Positions 34,354-44,758 of a stretch of DNA of 64,000 nucleotides are shown here, piece after piece; the first letter of the stretch is position 1, and each line of letters starts with the position of its first letter. The translations under genes were made by a program, and so were the position numbers. The notes under the pieces are model-generated. The model did not search any database and was not told where the DNA came from. It saw only the letters and a list, made by a program, of their open reading frames with translations. The stretch is from Flavobacterium panacis. Its GTDB lineage: Bacteria; Bacteroidota; Bacteroidia; Flavobacteriales; Flavobacteriaceae. The DNA lies in NCBI RefSeq assembly GCF_024649945.1, contig NZ_JANKMS010000002.1, positions 682,001 to 746,000 on the forward strand, in the 5' to 3' direction.

Positions 34354-35976
34354 TTATTCATAAGTATATAATTTTATTTTCTGGATTTCGTAATCACCAA
34401 CTGAAATTCGTAAATGCCTTCCCTGATGCGTTTGATCGCCATTGAAATGTCTGATGGTTTTCCACTTTTCATTTTCAAATATTCCTTGATCTGTTTTTAA
34501 AATTCCAGCATTTATATTTTCTTTTAAAGGTTTAAAGGTTACTACAATTCCAGAACCTGCAATGTAAAATTCGTCTTTTGCAACTTCAATAACAATGGCA
34601 CTCGACGTGGGCCAAACTTCTGCTTTTGCTCCATCTGACCAATTTAAAGTATAATCATGTTTGAAAGTGAACTCATAATCTCCTTTTTTGATAATCTGTG
34701 TGTTATTTTCTTTATCTAATAAAATGCCATCAATTTTTCCTTGTCCTTTATTAGCTTCAATTGTTGGTGTTAACTGTTTTACCAAATCGTAGATTTTACC
34801 AAGTGGTTCTTTTTTAGCATCAACAACAGATTCTATCGAAAATGGTGAAAAACCAATTGCTTCATAATGTCCAATGGCATATAAACCTTTGAAAGGAGCC
34901 GTTTCATCAAAACGGTGCTCTGGAATAAATAATGGATCACCTTGACGAGTAAATAAATCATTCCATTGTTTAAAGGACGGATTATAAAAATCCGGAGCTA
35001 AAAAGTCGATTGAATTTCCCGCTGCTTTCCAAACATCCATAATATGTGGAAGCGGTCCAGCACTCGGATATTGTCCTGGTTTCTTTTCTGGTGCATTTAA
35101 AGCAGCATTGACAAACATCGGAATTGGATAAACGTCTTTTCCCCCTTTGGCAACAATATTTGTAAATTTTGAAAAATACCAAGCCATAAAAATTTCATCA
35201 GTATGAAGTCCTTTTCCAAAAATTTCTTCCCAATTTCCTTTTGTTTTGAATCCGTTTTTCTTCCAGATTTCTAAAAATTCTGGAACTAGATTTTGTTTGT
35301 TTTTTTGTAAATATTGCATCAACTCTTTTGGAACTTCTTTTTGAAAAGCTTCATTTGCCAAAGCATGATAATCACGAGCCGTTGGCAACATTCCAATTTC
35401 ATTTTCAACCTGAATCATGATAACCGTCTGCTCTTTTTGATCGAAATCTTTAATGTGAGTCATCAGTTTCTTAAAAGCATTTAAATCGGCTTTCAGATTA
35501 TTTTCGCTGAAAGGCGTTAAAATTTCGTGACTTTTGTTTTTATCATCTTTAACCCTAGGATATTTTTTCTGATTTAATTTTATCCAAGCCGGAGCATGAC
35601 TCGACATACTGTTTTTCCATGATCCAAACCATAGAAAAACTAATTTTAAATCTTCTCTTCTTGCTCGAAGAATTAAATCGTCTATTAACTGAAAATCAAA
35701 TTTCCCTTCCTCTGGTTCTATCAGTTCCCAATAAACTGGTGTTAGAACGGTATTCAGGTTCATGTCCGTTAACTTTGGCCAAATCGTTTCCATGCTTTCC
35801 ATACTGGTTGCAGAAGAATTTCCTAGTTCTCCTCCACGTATCAAAAATGGTTTTTGATTGACAACTAATTGGGTTTTATTTCCTTTTTTTTGAAGATGAG
35901 GTAGATTTTGACTCCACATAAATTGTGTTGTCAAAATTGCGATTAAAAGAAATGTATTCTTTAAAATAGTCAACAT
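34354..35976 (-). CDS. GH35-type beta-galactosidase-like enzyme (DUF5597 C-terminal region)
   Basis: This 540-residue protein has a signal peptide (cleavage near FMWSQ). The TIM barrel carries the clan-A pair: acid/base Glu193 in QVENEIG and probable nucleophile Glu353 in FIPEHRF. VLTPVYWELIEPEEGKFDF (about 77-95) is the GH35/GH42 signature. A beta-rich C-terminal region starts near residue 420. Relatives remove beta-galactosyl residues from xyloglucan or arabinogalactan side chains. Here, between a GH10 and an acetylesterase, it may trim galactose capping xylan side chains, or act on other beta-linked caps. It is soluble in the periplasm or secreted. The family is fairly sure; the substrate is inferred from neighbours. 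Confidence 0.85.
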   Translation of the reverse strand: MLTILKNTFLLIAILTTQFMWSQNLPHLQKKGNKTQLVVNQKPFLIRGGELGNSSATSMESMETIWPKLTDMNLNTVLTPVYWELIEPEEGKFDFQLIDDLILRARREDLKLVFLWFGSWKNSMSSHAPAWIKLNQKKYPRVKDDKNKSHEILTPFSENNLKADLNAFKKLMTHIKDFDQKEQTVIMIQVENEIGMLPTARDYHALANEAFQKEVPKELMQYLQKNKQNLVPEFLEIWKKNGFKTKGNWEEIFGKGLHTDEIFMAWYFSKFTNIVAKGGKDVYPIPMFVNAALNAPEKKPGQYPSAGPLPHIMDVWKAAGNSIDFLAPDFYNPSFKQWNDLFTRQGDPLFIPEHRFDETAPFKGLYAIGHYEAIGFSPFSIESVVDAKKEPLGKIYDLVKQLTPTIEANKGQGKIDGILLDKENNTQIIKKGDYEFTFKHDYTLNWSDGAKAEVWPTSSAIVIEVAKDEFYIAGSGIVVTFKPLKENINAGILKTDQGIFENEKWKTIRHFNGDQTHQGRHLRISVGDYEIQKIKLYTYE

Positions 35977-36002
35977 ATTTTTTATTTTAATCTGTTTATA
36001 TC

Positions 36003-36085
36003 TGCTTTAATCTTTTTAAATCTGCGTGAAAATCTATACGCAAAAGTATTTCACGCAGATCTGCGCAGATTTTAGCAGATTAAAT
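36003..36085. repeat. ATCTGCGTGAAA inverted repeat between GH10 and GH35
   Basis: The core arms atctgcgtgaaa (36020-36031) and tttcacgcagat (36049-36060) are perfect. Flanking tctgctttaatc and agcagattaaa units extend the pairing imperfectly. The rest of the 239-base gap shows no gene or clear promoter. Confidence 0.65.
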
Positions 36086-36215
36086 TAGATTTTATTTATT
36101 AATTGAAAAACTTTTTCTTCTGTTGCATTCAAAGGGTTACAACTAAACAAAGCAGCTTTGCCAAAGTTAAAACCTTGACAAAGCTTTTCTGAAACTCAAC
36201 AGTTTTTTAAACTAT

Positions 36216-38429
36216 TTATGGTTTTACTAACTCACCCGAGAATCCTAAACTTACATCTTTTCCTGCAAGCCCATCTGCGGCGCCTTTGTAAGCATGTTTG
36301 CGAACATAATTGGCATCCCAAAGGTTAGGGGATTCATTTGGAAGCCAATATTCATGTTCTTTGGCGTTATCAGAAACGCCCCAAATTGTGATACCATATT
36401 GCTGCGGAACAGGAATGTATTTTTTGTACATATCGATTACGTATTGATACATTTCTGCTTGTGAAGCTTGTTGTGCAACTGTTGGCGTTGCCGTTCCTAA
36501 CCTTACATCTAACTCAGAAATTTTAATTAGTTTTCCTGAAGCTGCTAGTTTTTGGAACATCTGAACAATTTTATCTTTATCAGTAGTTAAACCAATATGC
36601 ATTTGTGTTCCAATTCCATCAACTTGAGCGCCTTGACTTTCAATATATTTCACATATTCGATAATTCCGTCGCACTTATCTAATCTTGATTCTAGATTAT
36701 AATCGTTGATGAAAAGTTTATCGGTTGCATTTCCATATTGACGTGCTAATTTGAATGCTTTTACAGCATAATCTTTTCCAAGATATTTTACCCATGAGAA
36801 ATAATCTGTTGCGGTATCTCCTTCGGTTCCGTTTCTTAAAGTTCCGTCTTCTTTCATTGGCTCATTTACTACATCCCATGCAAAAACACCTGTTTTGTAG
36901 TGTGTCATCATTTTAGAAATCCAATCGGTCATGGCATCCCCAATAATTTTAGTTTTCTCGGCATCCGTTTTTTCAATTGTGATTGGTGCTGTTGGGCCAC
37001 CTCCAGAACCTTCTACAGACAATACTACTTTATCAATCAAATAAGTTGTAGCAAATTGTCCAAAATCAAAAATAACTTTTGTAAGATCTTGTTTTGTTGG
37101 TTTGATTGTCAACGAAATTGGAGTCCAAGATGTACCTACACTATTTCCTCCATAATAATCTGCTGCGTTCCCTGCAGTATTTTGAGTCTGAATCTGTACC
37201 GTAGTTCCAGGTGCTTCAGCCTTAATCATACAGGTAAAAGTATAATTTTGTCCTACGGTCAAAGGAGCACTCAAAGTATAAACCTGTTGTGCACTATAAT
37301 TGTTCGCCGCGGTTGGATTAGTAAGTTTCATAGCATATCCTCCATTGTAACCTTCTCCATTTGCAGAAATAGATCTTGTCGAACTATTTCCCCAGCCACT
37401 CCAGCCATTAAGATTTCCTCCTTCAAAATCGCCGTTTGAAATTAAATTAACAGGCGCTGTAGTAGCGTCAAGATCTACAACTGCCAATGTATTAGCATCA
37501 ATTAAATACGTTACGTTTGGCAAATATCCTAAATCGATATTAAATTTAAATCCTGTTGCAGTTGTTTGAAAATCGCTTGGAGCCAGTTTAATTTTAACTT
37601 GTTTCCATGATGAAGTTGTAGCAAAAGCTTCGGTTTCTGAACCAGTATTCATCCAATCTTTAAAAGGATATTTTTGTTTTAATGATGCATCTGCATCAAA
37701 AGAAATACGTCCTTTTCCTGCTACATCTGATTTGATATAAAAAGAAATTTCATAATTATGCCCTGTTACGATAGGTATTGTAGGAGTTGTTAATTGTAAA
37801 TTATAGGCCAAAGAAGAACTTGCGCTCGATGCTAATTGAATAGCTGCTGTATTTGGAGCCAGACCTAGATTTGCAACTGTTGCAATTCCTTTACCTGAAT
37901 TATATTTAGTCCAGCCTGTAAATGTTCCAGCTTTAATTGGTGCTAAATCTAAAACATTTGTTCCGCTTGAACCTGGAATTACTGTTGGGGCAATAATACC
38001 GTTTAGATAACTTGCATTTTGATTCGAATGCCAAATTAAAGTATGTCCAAAAACTGTTAATCCAGCACTTTTTGTTGCTGCAATGAAAGCATCTACATTG
38101 GTAAAATTAATTTCTCCTTTGGAGTTTACCATTGCAGCGTGTTTCATTTCGTACCCAGGAACTACTTCATCAAAATTTTCGTTTACGATTTTTCGATATG
38201 CAGGATCGCTCATGTACAAACTGATTCCAATTCCGTTTCCTAAAGGAAAATCAGAATAGTTTTTTAATGGTTCGTAACGGCTAATTTTTTCTACTAAAGC
38301 TAAAGGAAGTTCTGCTCCTGTTACAGCTCCGTGTTCTGGGTCTTTTTTCCACTCCATCAAATTATCATCGCAGGATGATAGAATCAATAGTGATGAGGCA
38401 ATTATTGGTATGATATATTTTGATTTCAT
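36216..38429 (-). CDS. Surface GH10 endo-beta-1,4-xylanase lipoprotein with two CBM-like modules inserted in the catalytic domain
   Basis: This 737-residue protein has lipobox Cys20 followed by DDN, fitting surface display. The GH10 barrel starts around 45 (GNGIGISLYMSD) and reaches GHTLIWHS (128-135), then is interrupted. Two beta-sandwich modules of CBM4/9 type follow (about 150-320 and 325-475; the second opens with LISNGDFEGGNLNGWSGWG). The barrel then resumes with acid/base Glu523 in WDVVNEP and nucleophile Glu639 in ISELDVRL. This split layout is known from surface xylanases of gut Bacteroides xylan loci. It would bind xylan at the cell surface and cut it into oligosaccharides for the SusCD pair. 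It lies 15 bases after the glycan-binding protein gene. Confidence 0.93.
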   Translation of the reverse strand: MKSKYIIPIIASSLLILSSCDDNLMEWKKDPEHGAVTGAELPLALVEKISRYEPLKNYSDFPLGNGIGISLYMSDPAYRKIVNENFDEVVPGYEMKHAAMVNSKGEINFTNVDAFIAATKSAGLTVFGHTLIWHSNQNASYLNGIIAPTVIPGSSGTNVLDLAPIKAGTFTGWTKYNSGKGIATVANLGLAPNTAAIQLASSASSSLAYNLQLTTPTIPIVTGHNYEISFYIKSDVAGKGRISFDADASLKQKYPFKDWMNTGSETEAFATTSSWKQVKIKLAPSDFQTTATGFKFNIDLGYLPNVTYLIDANTLAVVDLDATTAPVNLISNGDFEGGNLNGWSGWGNSSTRSISANGEGYNGGYAMKLTNPTAANNYSAQQVYTLSAPLTVGQNYTFTCMIKAEAPGTTVQIQTQNTAGNAADYYGGNSVGTSWTPISLTIKPTKQDLTKVIFDFGQFATTYLIDKVVLSVEGSGGGPTAPITIEKTDAEKTKIIGDAMTDWISKMMTHYKTGVFAWDVVNEPMKEDGTLRNGTEGDTATDYFSWVKYLGKDYAVKAFKLARQYGNATDKLFINDYNLESRLDKCDGIIEYVKYIESQGAQVDGIGTQMHIGLTTDKDKIVQMFQKLAASGKLIKISELDVRLGTATPTVAQQASQAEMYQYVIDMYKKYIPVPQQYGITIWGVSDNAKEHEYWLPNESPNLWDANYVRKHAYKGAADGLAGKDVSLGFSGELVKP

Positions 38430-38444
38430 TTTGTGGTGGTTGAG

Positions 38445-39815
38445 TTAGTTAAAATCATTATAAACCGGCGTATCTAATGGTACAATTCTCCAGTTGTCTG
38501 TGTATACTTTTACAGAAGTAGCTTTTGAAGGAAATTCTACTTCACTTGTATTTCCAAGTACATCTTTCATTTTTACATCTGCATTTTCGAACCAAATTCC
38601 AAAGTTTTGATAAGTTGCCGTTTCACGATAAGTTAAAACAGCTTCAAACGTAGCAGCTTCTTTAGACCATTGATAAAATTTGTTAAATGGAATTGTTACC
38701 GTCATCCATCCAGTAGTTTGAAATGCCACTGATTTTCCATCAACAAGCCAAGGAATGTAATTGTAAACTCCACCAGACCATGTTCCAGCATTGAAATTAT
38801 TGATGGTACATATTTTTAAATATCCAGAATCTTTCCAAGCATCTGGAACATAGATATCAAATTGAAATGCTACTTTGTCAAGTGGTGTAGTTGCCGGAAT
38901 ATAAGGAGTTAATTGTGCTCTCCAGTTATCAACACCTGTTCCTCCTGTCCAAACTTCTGTAGCTCTTCCCGTAGCTGCTGCGATTGAAGTGAGACGAGAC
39001 GGACGATGCGGTACATATTTGCCATGAGAAATATTTCCAGTTCCTATAGAAGCTGATTCTATATCAGTTCCCAAAATCATTCCTGTCGCTGGTGGTGTTC
39101 CCCAAAAACTGTGTTGTCCCATTCCGTCAAAATCTAAAATAATTCCTTTTTTGAAATTAAAATAGCTTGGAGAATAAACTCCTCCATTAGATGTTTCTGC
39201 ATAGATTGATCCGCCTAAATCTGAAATTCCGGCTGGAACTACAACTGTAAATAATTCCCCATCTTCATCTGAAGTAATTCCAGATGTAACCTCTACATTT
39301 CCAGGAAAAACTACTTTACTAACTTCTGTCAGCCCCGTTCCATAAACTGTAATCGTTTCTCCTGCATTTGGTAATGTATTTGAAATTTGTGTAATAGCAG
39401 GTTTTCCAGCACGAATTTGAAATGGAAATGTTACTTCATGAGAATCGTTTACAAAACGAATGGTATTTCGTACTGATGGATCTGCATCTGCCACTGGTGT
39501 ATCTGCAGAAACACTTACCAACATCGAATTATTAGATACAAAAACCACATTAAAGTAAGTTGAATATCCATTAATGTACACTTTTTTCAAGCCTGTAAAT
39601 CCTGTACCTTCAATACGTAATGTCTGTCCCAAACGGGCAAAACTAACTTCACGATCCTGAACAGTTGCATTTACATCTTCTAAAAACACCCTTGTAATTG
39701 TAATTGCTCCTCCTTCTGAATCATTATTGTCACAAGAAGTAAACAGCATACCCAAAACCATCATACTAAGAAGTGCGATAGGTGCCCAATACTTTTTATT
39801 TAAAATATATTTCAT
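38445..39815 (-). CDS. Surface glycan-binding lipoprotein (IPT/TIG + SGBP-type C-terminal domain)
   Basis: This 456-residue protein has lipobox Cys28 followed by DNNDSEGG, a strong acidic surface-export signal. Two IPT/TIG immunoglobulin-like domains (about 40-130 and 130-225; RLGQTLRIEGTGFTGLKKVYING, NAGETITVYGTGLTEVSKVVF) act as a spacer. The C-terminal beta-sandwich (about 226-456; ILDFDGMGQHSFWGTPP, VYNYIPWLV, MTVTIPFNKFYQWS) has exposed aromatics typical of glycan binding. It has no catalytic motif. It would hold xylan near the SusCD pore, the role of SusE/F-position proteins in xylan and xyloglucan loci. Spacing to SusD (33 bases) and GH10 (15 bases) shows co-transcription. Confidence 0.88.
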   Translation of the reverse strand: MKYILNKKYWAPIALLSMMVLGMLFTSCDNNDSEGGAITITRVFLEDVNATVQDREVSFARLGQTLRIEGTGFTGLKKVYINGYSTYFNVVFVSNNSMLVSVSADTPVADADPSVRNTIRFVNDSHEVTFPFQIRAGKPAITQISNTLPNAGETITVYGTGLTEVSKVVFPGNVEVTSGITSDEDGELFTVVVPAGISDLGGSIYAETSNGGVYSPSYFNFKKGIILDFDGMGQHSFWGTPPATGMILGTDIESASIGTGNISHGKYVPHRPSRLTSIAAATGRATEVWTGGTGVDNWRAQLTPYIPATTPLDKVAFQFDIYVPDAWKDSGYLKICTINNFNAGTWSGGVYNYIPWLVDGKSVAFQTTGWMTVTIPFNKFYQWSKEAATFEAVLTYRETATYQNFGIWFENADVKMKDVLGNTSEVEFPSKATSVKVYTDNWRIVPLDTPVYNDFN

Positions 39816-39847
39816 ATTTATGTCTTTAAGTTTTTTTATTTCTGAAA

Positions 39848-41479
39848 CTAGAATAAGTCTTTTATTTTCTCTTCTTTAAACTCATATGGTACAGGATTTT
39901 CTCTTAATAACGGATTCTGAACTAATTCAGACTCTGGATAAGGAAGCGTGAAAATTGTAGCATCTATTACACCAATAGCTCGTGGACTTGTACTTTTTGA
40001 AGCATCTACAGTAACTGTATTTGTCGCCGTGTCATACAAAATTGGCGTGATAACTCCTCTGTTTTGCCCTGTTACATAATTAATTACTTCTTGCTGTTTG
40101 TAGTATGCTCTTCGAACTAAATCATACCAGTATTGCCCTTCCATACATAATTCTATCCTTCTTTCGTGAGTAAGATCTGCATAAGTCAGAGTAGTTTTTG
40201 GATCTAAACCTGCACGTGTTCTTAATCTATTTACAGCCATGATAGCCGTTGCATCTGCTGTTGAAGCATTATTTCCTAAAGCAGCTTCGGCATAATTTAG
40301 ATAAACTTCTGCCAAACGTAACATATATGTATTCAAAGCAGAATTCATACGTGTAATTTTAGAATTGTCTTTCGTTGAACCTACAACTCCTTTTTTAACG
40401 GTAAGGAAATCATTTCCATGATCAACAGTATATCCGCCATTAGCTTTATTGATTTCCGCATAATGATCTTTGTTTCCCATAAAAGTAGCTCTTCGACGGA
40501 GATCTTTTGACTCATATTCTTGCAAAACATTATAAGAAGCTCTTGTCCAGTATCCCCATGCAGCATCATCTCCAGTAATATCGGATCCTAATGCAAAATA
40601 AGCCTGCTGTGTATTGTTTACTCCAAAATCACCGTTTGGAACCCATTGAAGAGCAAACATAGATTCTGTATTGTTGTTATTGTCAATCATGAATAAATCT
40701 TCATAATTTGTCATTAAAGCGTATGGTCCAGAACTCATTACTTTTTCTGCTGCTTTTTTTGCTAAGTCAAGGTATTCCTGATTACGAGTTCCGCTGTTCG
40801 GGTTATCACTAACTCCAGAAAATGACAAGTAAACACGAGACAACATTCCGAATGCACTATATCTTGTTAAACGTCCAGCCTGTCCAGCAGTTTCAGGAAG
40901 ATATTTAGCCGCAAATTCTAAATCACGCATAGAAAATTCATAAACATCCTTCATCGGATTTTTATTTACGATTGGATTCTTTACCAATTCTCTCGGATCT
41001 GTTGAAATGATAACATCTCCCCATAAAGAAGCCAAATACCAGTAGGCTGTTCCTCTCATAAAACGAGCTTCGGCAATGTATCTGTTTTTAATTGCATCGT
41101 TTAATGTACTTCCTGAAATCCCAATAATCACATTATTGGATTGCTGTACCACATTATACAAAGATCCCCAAGCTGACACTAACGGTCCTGTCAATCCTGT
41201 TTCTGTTAAATCTGTAAATGGATACACATAATCTGAAAATGGAGCATACATATTTGCAGCGCGTCCGTCTCCTAAACCATAGTAAAATTTATCATTAAAA
41301 TCAAACCATACTTTATTGTACAATGGTCCTGTTGCGGCCTGAAAATCAGACTCCGATTTATAAAAGTTTTCTTTTGTAATTACATCATTTGGTTCAACGT
41401 CTAAAATGTCGCTGCAACTCGTCCAAACAAATGGCAATGCAATAATTAAAGCCGTGTAAAATATTTTCTTTGTTTTCAT
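39848..41479 (-). CDS. SusD-family surface lipoprotein of the xylan locus
   Basis: This is a 543-residue lipoprotein starting at MKTKKIFYTALIIALP. An ATG 24 bases upstream lies inside the end of the SusC gene and would add a non-signal leader. Lipobox Cys22 is followed by SDILDVEPND, an acidic surface signal. SusD segments: DVITKENFYKSESDFQAATGPLYNKVW, FMRGTAYWYLASLWGDVIIST, and C-terminal YMLRLAEVYLNYAEAALG and EGQYWYDLVRRAYY. It should bind xylo-oligosaccharides and close over the SusC pore. The start is 10 bases after the SusC stop, so the pair is tightly coupled. Confidence 0.95.
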   Translation of the reverse strand: MKTKKIFYTALIIALPFVWTSCSDILDVEPNDVITKENFYKSESDFQAATGPLYNKVWFDFNDKFYYGLGDGRAANMYAPFSDYVYPFTDLTETGLTGPLVSAWGSLYNVVQQSNNVIIGISGSTLNDAIKNRYIAEARFMRGTAYWYLASLWGDVIISTDPRELVKNPIVNKNPMKDVYEFSMRDLEFAAKYLPETAGQAGRLTRYSAFGMLSRVYLSFSGVSDNPNSGTRNQEYLDLAKKAAEKVMSSGPYALMTNYEDLFMIDNNNNTESMFALQWVPNGDFGVNNTQQAYFALGSDITGDDAAWGYWTRASYNVLQEYESKDLRRRATFMGNKDHYAEINKANGGYTVDHGNDFLTVKKGVVGSTKDNSKITRMNSALNTYMLRLAEVYLNYAEAALGNNASTADATAIMAVNRLRTRAGLDPKTTLTYADLTHERRIELCMEGQYWYDLVRRAYYKQQEVINYVTGQNRGVITPILYDTATNTVTVDASKSTSPRAIGVIDATIFTLPYPESELVQNPLLRENPVPYEFKEEKIKDLF

Positions 41480-41489
41480 TGTGCAGTTT

Positions 41490-44400
41490 TTAGAAATTAA
41501 CATTTAATCCAATTGTTGTAACCATTGGCGAAGGATAACGTCCGTTATCGATACCACTTAAAAGCAGATTTTGGTTAATTGAACCTACTTCTGGATCATA
41601 TCCTTTATATTTTGTAAAGGTTAATACATTCTGCATATTAGAGTATACTTTTATATTTGAGATTCCGTATTTAGAATACAAGCTTTTAGGAAGATTATAC
41701 CCAATTGAAATGTTTTTAAGCCTTACATAAGAACCATCTTCTACAAATCGGTTACTCAAACGATAATTTGAAGCTGACGAAGCTGATGAAGCTCCAATTC
41801 TTGGCATATAAGGATCTCCACCCACAATTTGCACATTTCTATAGTCATTTGGTCCATTCGGATCAATAAGTTCTAATTGTGCATAACCTAAAGCTGATTT
41901 CAATAAATTGGTGTTTTCTCTAGGATTTTCCAACCATCTTCGTTGATAGTTCAAAACGTCATTTCCATAAGAACCTGTAAATAGAATACTTACATCAAAT
42001 CCTTTGAATGAAAAACTGTTGTTGAATCCAAAAGTAAAATCAGGATTTGGATTTCCGATGTAACCAGCATCTTTCTCGTTGATAACGCCATCTTTATTTA
42101 CATCTTCAAACATATAATCTCCAATCCAAACTCCATTTTCTCCAATTACCATTCCTTCTGGCAAAGCTGTTGGTTTTACAGTTCCACTGGCATCTTTATA
42201 ATAGAAATCTGTAGCTTTTTCAAATCGTCCGATTACTTTGTATCCATAAAATTGTCCTATTGGCTGACCAACCGCAGAACGTGTAACTACTGTAACATCT
42301 GAACCTTGTTGTAAGGTTTGATCGTAAACTCCAGATTCTGTATTTAGTTTTAATACTTTAACTCTGTTGAAAGTGAAGTTTAAACTTGATTTCCATAAAA
42401 AATCAGGTCTCTCCATGTTTATTGTATTGATCACAAACTCTAACCCTTTATTTTCTAAAGATCCGATATTGGCATAAGGTGGTGCTGTAGAACCTTGTCC
42501 TGTTGTCCCTACATAAGCTGGAAGTGATAATCTTAACAATAAATCGTCTGTTTTTTTGTAATAAGCATCAGCCGTAATTTCAAGTCTATTATTGAAGAAA
42601 CCAAGATCTAAACCAATATTAGTTGAACTTGTTCTTTCCCATTTCAAATCGGGATTAGCTGTATTAGTTGCAATTTGACCGCTTCCCCAGTTTGTTGCAG
42701 AAGTACCATAAACAGAAGTATACGCATTGTTTGGTACAGATGAGTTACCTACAATTCCCCATCCAGCACGTAATTTCAAATTATTAACAGTTGGATTATT
42801 TTTTAAGAAACTTTCATTTGAAATTTTCCATGCTAAGGCCGCAGATGGAAACCAATCCCATTTATTACCTTCAGCAAATTGAGAAGATCCGTCTCTTCTG
42901 ATAGTTCCAGTTAAAAAGTATCTATCATCAAAAGAATAAGTTCCCCTTGCAAAATAAGAACTAAGAGCACTTGTAATACTTGCATTTGAATTTCTAGCCG
43001 TTGTTGGATCTCCTGCGTTTAAATCGGTAGCTCCATTTGTTAAATATCCGGAACGATAGCCGTAAAGATTTTCCCAGTTTCTTTCTTGAAGCTCTTGCGC
43101 TAACATCGCAGTAACATTATGTTTTCCGAATACTTTGTTATACGTCAAAACATTGTTCCAAATCCAGTTTTCGCTTGTAGATTTTGTTCTAGACCCTTCT
43201 CTTACTTCATTTGATAATGCTCCAAAAGTATACGATGGATTAAAAGTATATCTGTTTCCAAATCCGTAATCGATAGAATATTGTGTTTTAAGTTTTAGAT
43301 CTTTTGTAAAACTAATTTCAGCGTAAGCATTTCCTCTAAATCCATAATCCTTACCATAATTATCTTTTAATATAGCAATTCCTAGTGGATTGGTCTGAAC
43401 GAATTCTGTTGTATCTGGACCATCAAAAGTTCCATCGGCATTTCGAGCTGCAACGTTTGGAGTTTGTTTTAAAGCGGTTAAGATTACAGAATCGTCATTC
43501 ACTGTTGTAACCTGATTGGTTTTGAAAACGTTCATATTTACTCCAACTTTAAACCATTTTTTTACCTGAGAATCAATAACTCCACGAAGATTCAAACGAT
43601 CAAAAGATGATCCAATTACAGTTCCTTCCTGATCAAAATAAGACATTCCTAATGCATAAGTAGTATTATCAGATCCCCCAGAAGCAGATAAATTGTAGCT
43701 TTGAATTAAACCAACTTGAAACAACTCATCTTGCCAATTTGTTCCTTCACCCAATAAATCAGGTCTGATAAAAGTATTATCACGCTGTACAATTCCTAAA
43801 TCTGCACGAGTATTTTTTAATGTTCCGTATTCTCTTAAATTAAGAACCTGAAGTTGTTTTGGCATTTGCTGCCATCCAATATAACTATCGAATTTTAAAG
43901 TCAAATCTCCTTTTCTACCCGTTTTAGTAGTAACCATAATTACTCCATTTGCTGCTCTAGAACCATAAATAGCGGTTGCAGAAGCATCTTTTAAAATATC
44001 TATGGAAGCAATATCAGCAGGATTGATTCCAGCAAGTGGATTGATATTTAAAGAACCTGAGTTACCATCTATAATAACTCCATCTATTACATAAATTGGC
44101 TCATTTGAACCTGTAATTGAACTGATACCACGAATACGCACCGAAGAACTTCCTCCGGGTGTACCACTGTTTTGTTGAATCTGAACACCCGCTGCACGAC
44201 CTTGTAAAACCTGATCGATAGTCGTTGCAACAGATTGCGTAATTGCAGCGCTAGTTACAGTTGAAACTGCTCCTGTTAAATCTGCTCTTTTTGCTGTTCC
44301 GTATCCAATAACAACAACCTCTTTTAAGTCATTTAAATTTTCTTCTAATAAAGCATCAACTTTAGTTTTATTATTCACTAAAACTTCAAGCGGTTTATAC

Positions 44401-44657
44401 CCTATAAAGCTAAATACCAAAATACTCTGTGCTGGTACAGATTGAAGTGTATAAGTTCCGTCGAAATTAGATACTGTACTCGTTTTAGTTCCTTTTACAA
44501 TAATATTCACACCTGGTATGGGTCCATTACTATCAGATACAGTACCTGAAACAGTAATTTGCGCATTTACCGCAGCAGAACATACTAGCATCAGGATCAA
44601 GAACCCCAAATTCTTAAAGTATTTTGATCTGCTTTTAGTAATTAAAAAGTTAGTCAT
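41490..44657 (-). CDS. SusC-family TonB-dependent transporter of the xylan locus
   Basis: This 1055-residue protein has a long signal peptide (to about VNAQ, residue 33), a carboxypeptidase-like domain (VSGTVSDSNGPIPGVNIIVKG), a TonB-box-like LKEVVVIGYG, and the plug (IRGISSITGSNEPIYVIDGVI, DILKDASATAIYGSRAANGV). The beta-barrel ends in GLNVNF. It has no STN domain, so induction must come from a cytoplasmic regulator. A TATATTTG promoter overlapping a CAATCGGTTG motif lies about 100 bases upstream. It is the first gene of the block SusC-SusD-SGBP-GH10-GH35-esterase, which defines the surface and import half of xylan use. Confidence 0.96.
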   Translation of the reverse strand: MTNFLITKSRSKYFKNLGFLILMLVCSAAVNAQITVSGTVSDSNGPIPGVNIIVKGTKTSTVSNFDGTYTLQSVPAQSILVFSFIGYKPLEVLVNNKTKVDALLEENLNDLKEVVVIGYGTAKRADLTGAVSTVTSAAITQSVATTIDQVLQGRAAGVQIQQNSGTPGGSSSVRIRGISSITGSNEPIYVIDGVIIDGNSGSLNINPLAGINPADIASIDILKDASATAIYGSRAANGVIMVTTKTGRKGDLTLKFDSYIGWQQMPKQLQVLNLREYGTLKNTRADLGIVQRDNTFIRPDLLGEGTNWQDELFQVGLIQSYNLSASGGSDNTTYALGMSYFDQEGTVIGSSFDRLNLRGVIDSQVKKWFKVGVNMNVFKTNQVTTVNDDSVILTALKQTPNVAARNADGTFDGPDTTEFVQTNPLGIAILKDNYGKDYGFRGNAYAEISFTKDLKLKTQYSIDYGFGNRYTFNPSYTFGALSNEVREGSRTKSTSENWIWNNVLTYNKVFGKHNVTAMLAQELQERNWENLYGYRSGYLTNGATDLNAGDPTTARNSNASITSALSSYFARGTYSFDDRYFLTGTIRRDGSSQFAEGNKWDWFPSAALAWKISNESFLKNNPTVNNLKLRAGWGIVGNSSVPNNAYTSVYGTSATNWGSGQIATNTANPDLKWERTSSTNIGLDLGFFNNRLEITADAYYKKTDDLLLRLSLPAYVGTTGQGSTAPPYANIGSLENKGLEFVINTINMERPDFLWKSSLNFTFNRVKVLKLNTESGVYDQTLQQGSDVTVVTRSAVGQPIGQFYGYKVIGRFEKATDFYYKDASGTVKPTALPEGMVIGENGVWIGDYMFEDVNKDGVINEKDAGYIGNPNPDFTFGFNNSFSFKGFDVSILFTGSYGNDVLNYQRRWLENPRENTNLLKSALGYAQLELIDPNGPNDYRNVQIVGGDPYMPRIGASSASSASNYRLSNRFVEDGSYVRLKNISIGYNLPKSLYSKYGISNIKVYSNMQNVLTFTKYKGYDPEVGSINQNLLLSGIDNGRYPSPMVTTIGLNVNF

Positions 44658-44758
44658 AAATAATTGGTTTAATTAGTTAATAGTATGGTTTAGTTAGTTT
44701 CTTGTTTATTGAGTTACGGATTATTAAATTTTAACAAATCCATAACTTATAGTCAAAA

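Noticed and set aside
36900..37439. 179-codon open frame opposite the GH10 xylanase
   Set aside because: It is antisense to a well-supported enzyme with intact catalytic residues. Its product is low-complexity, rich in Cys, Ser and Ile, with no recognisable domain.
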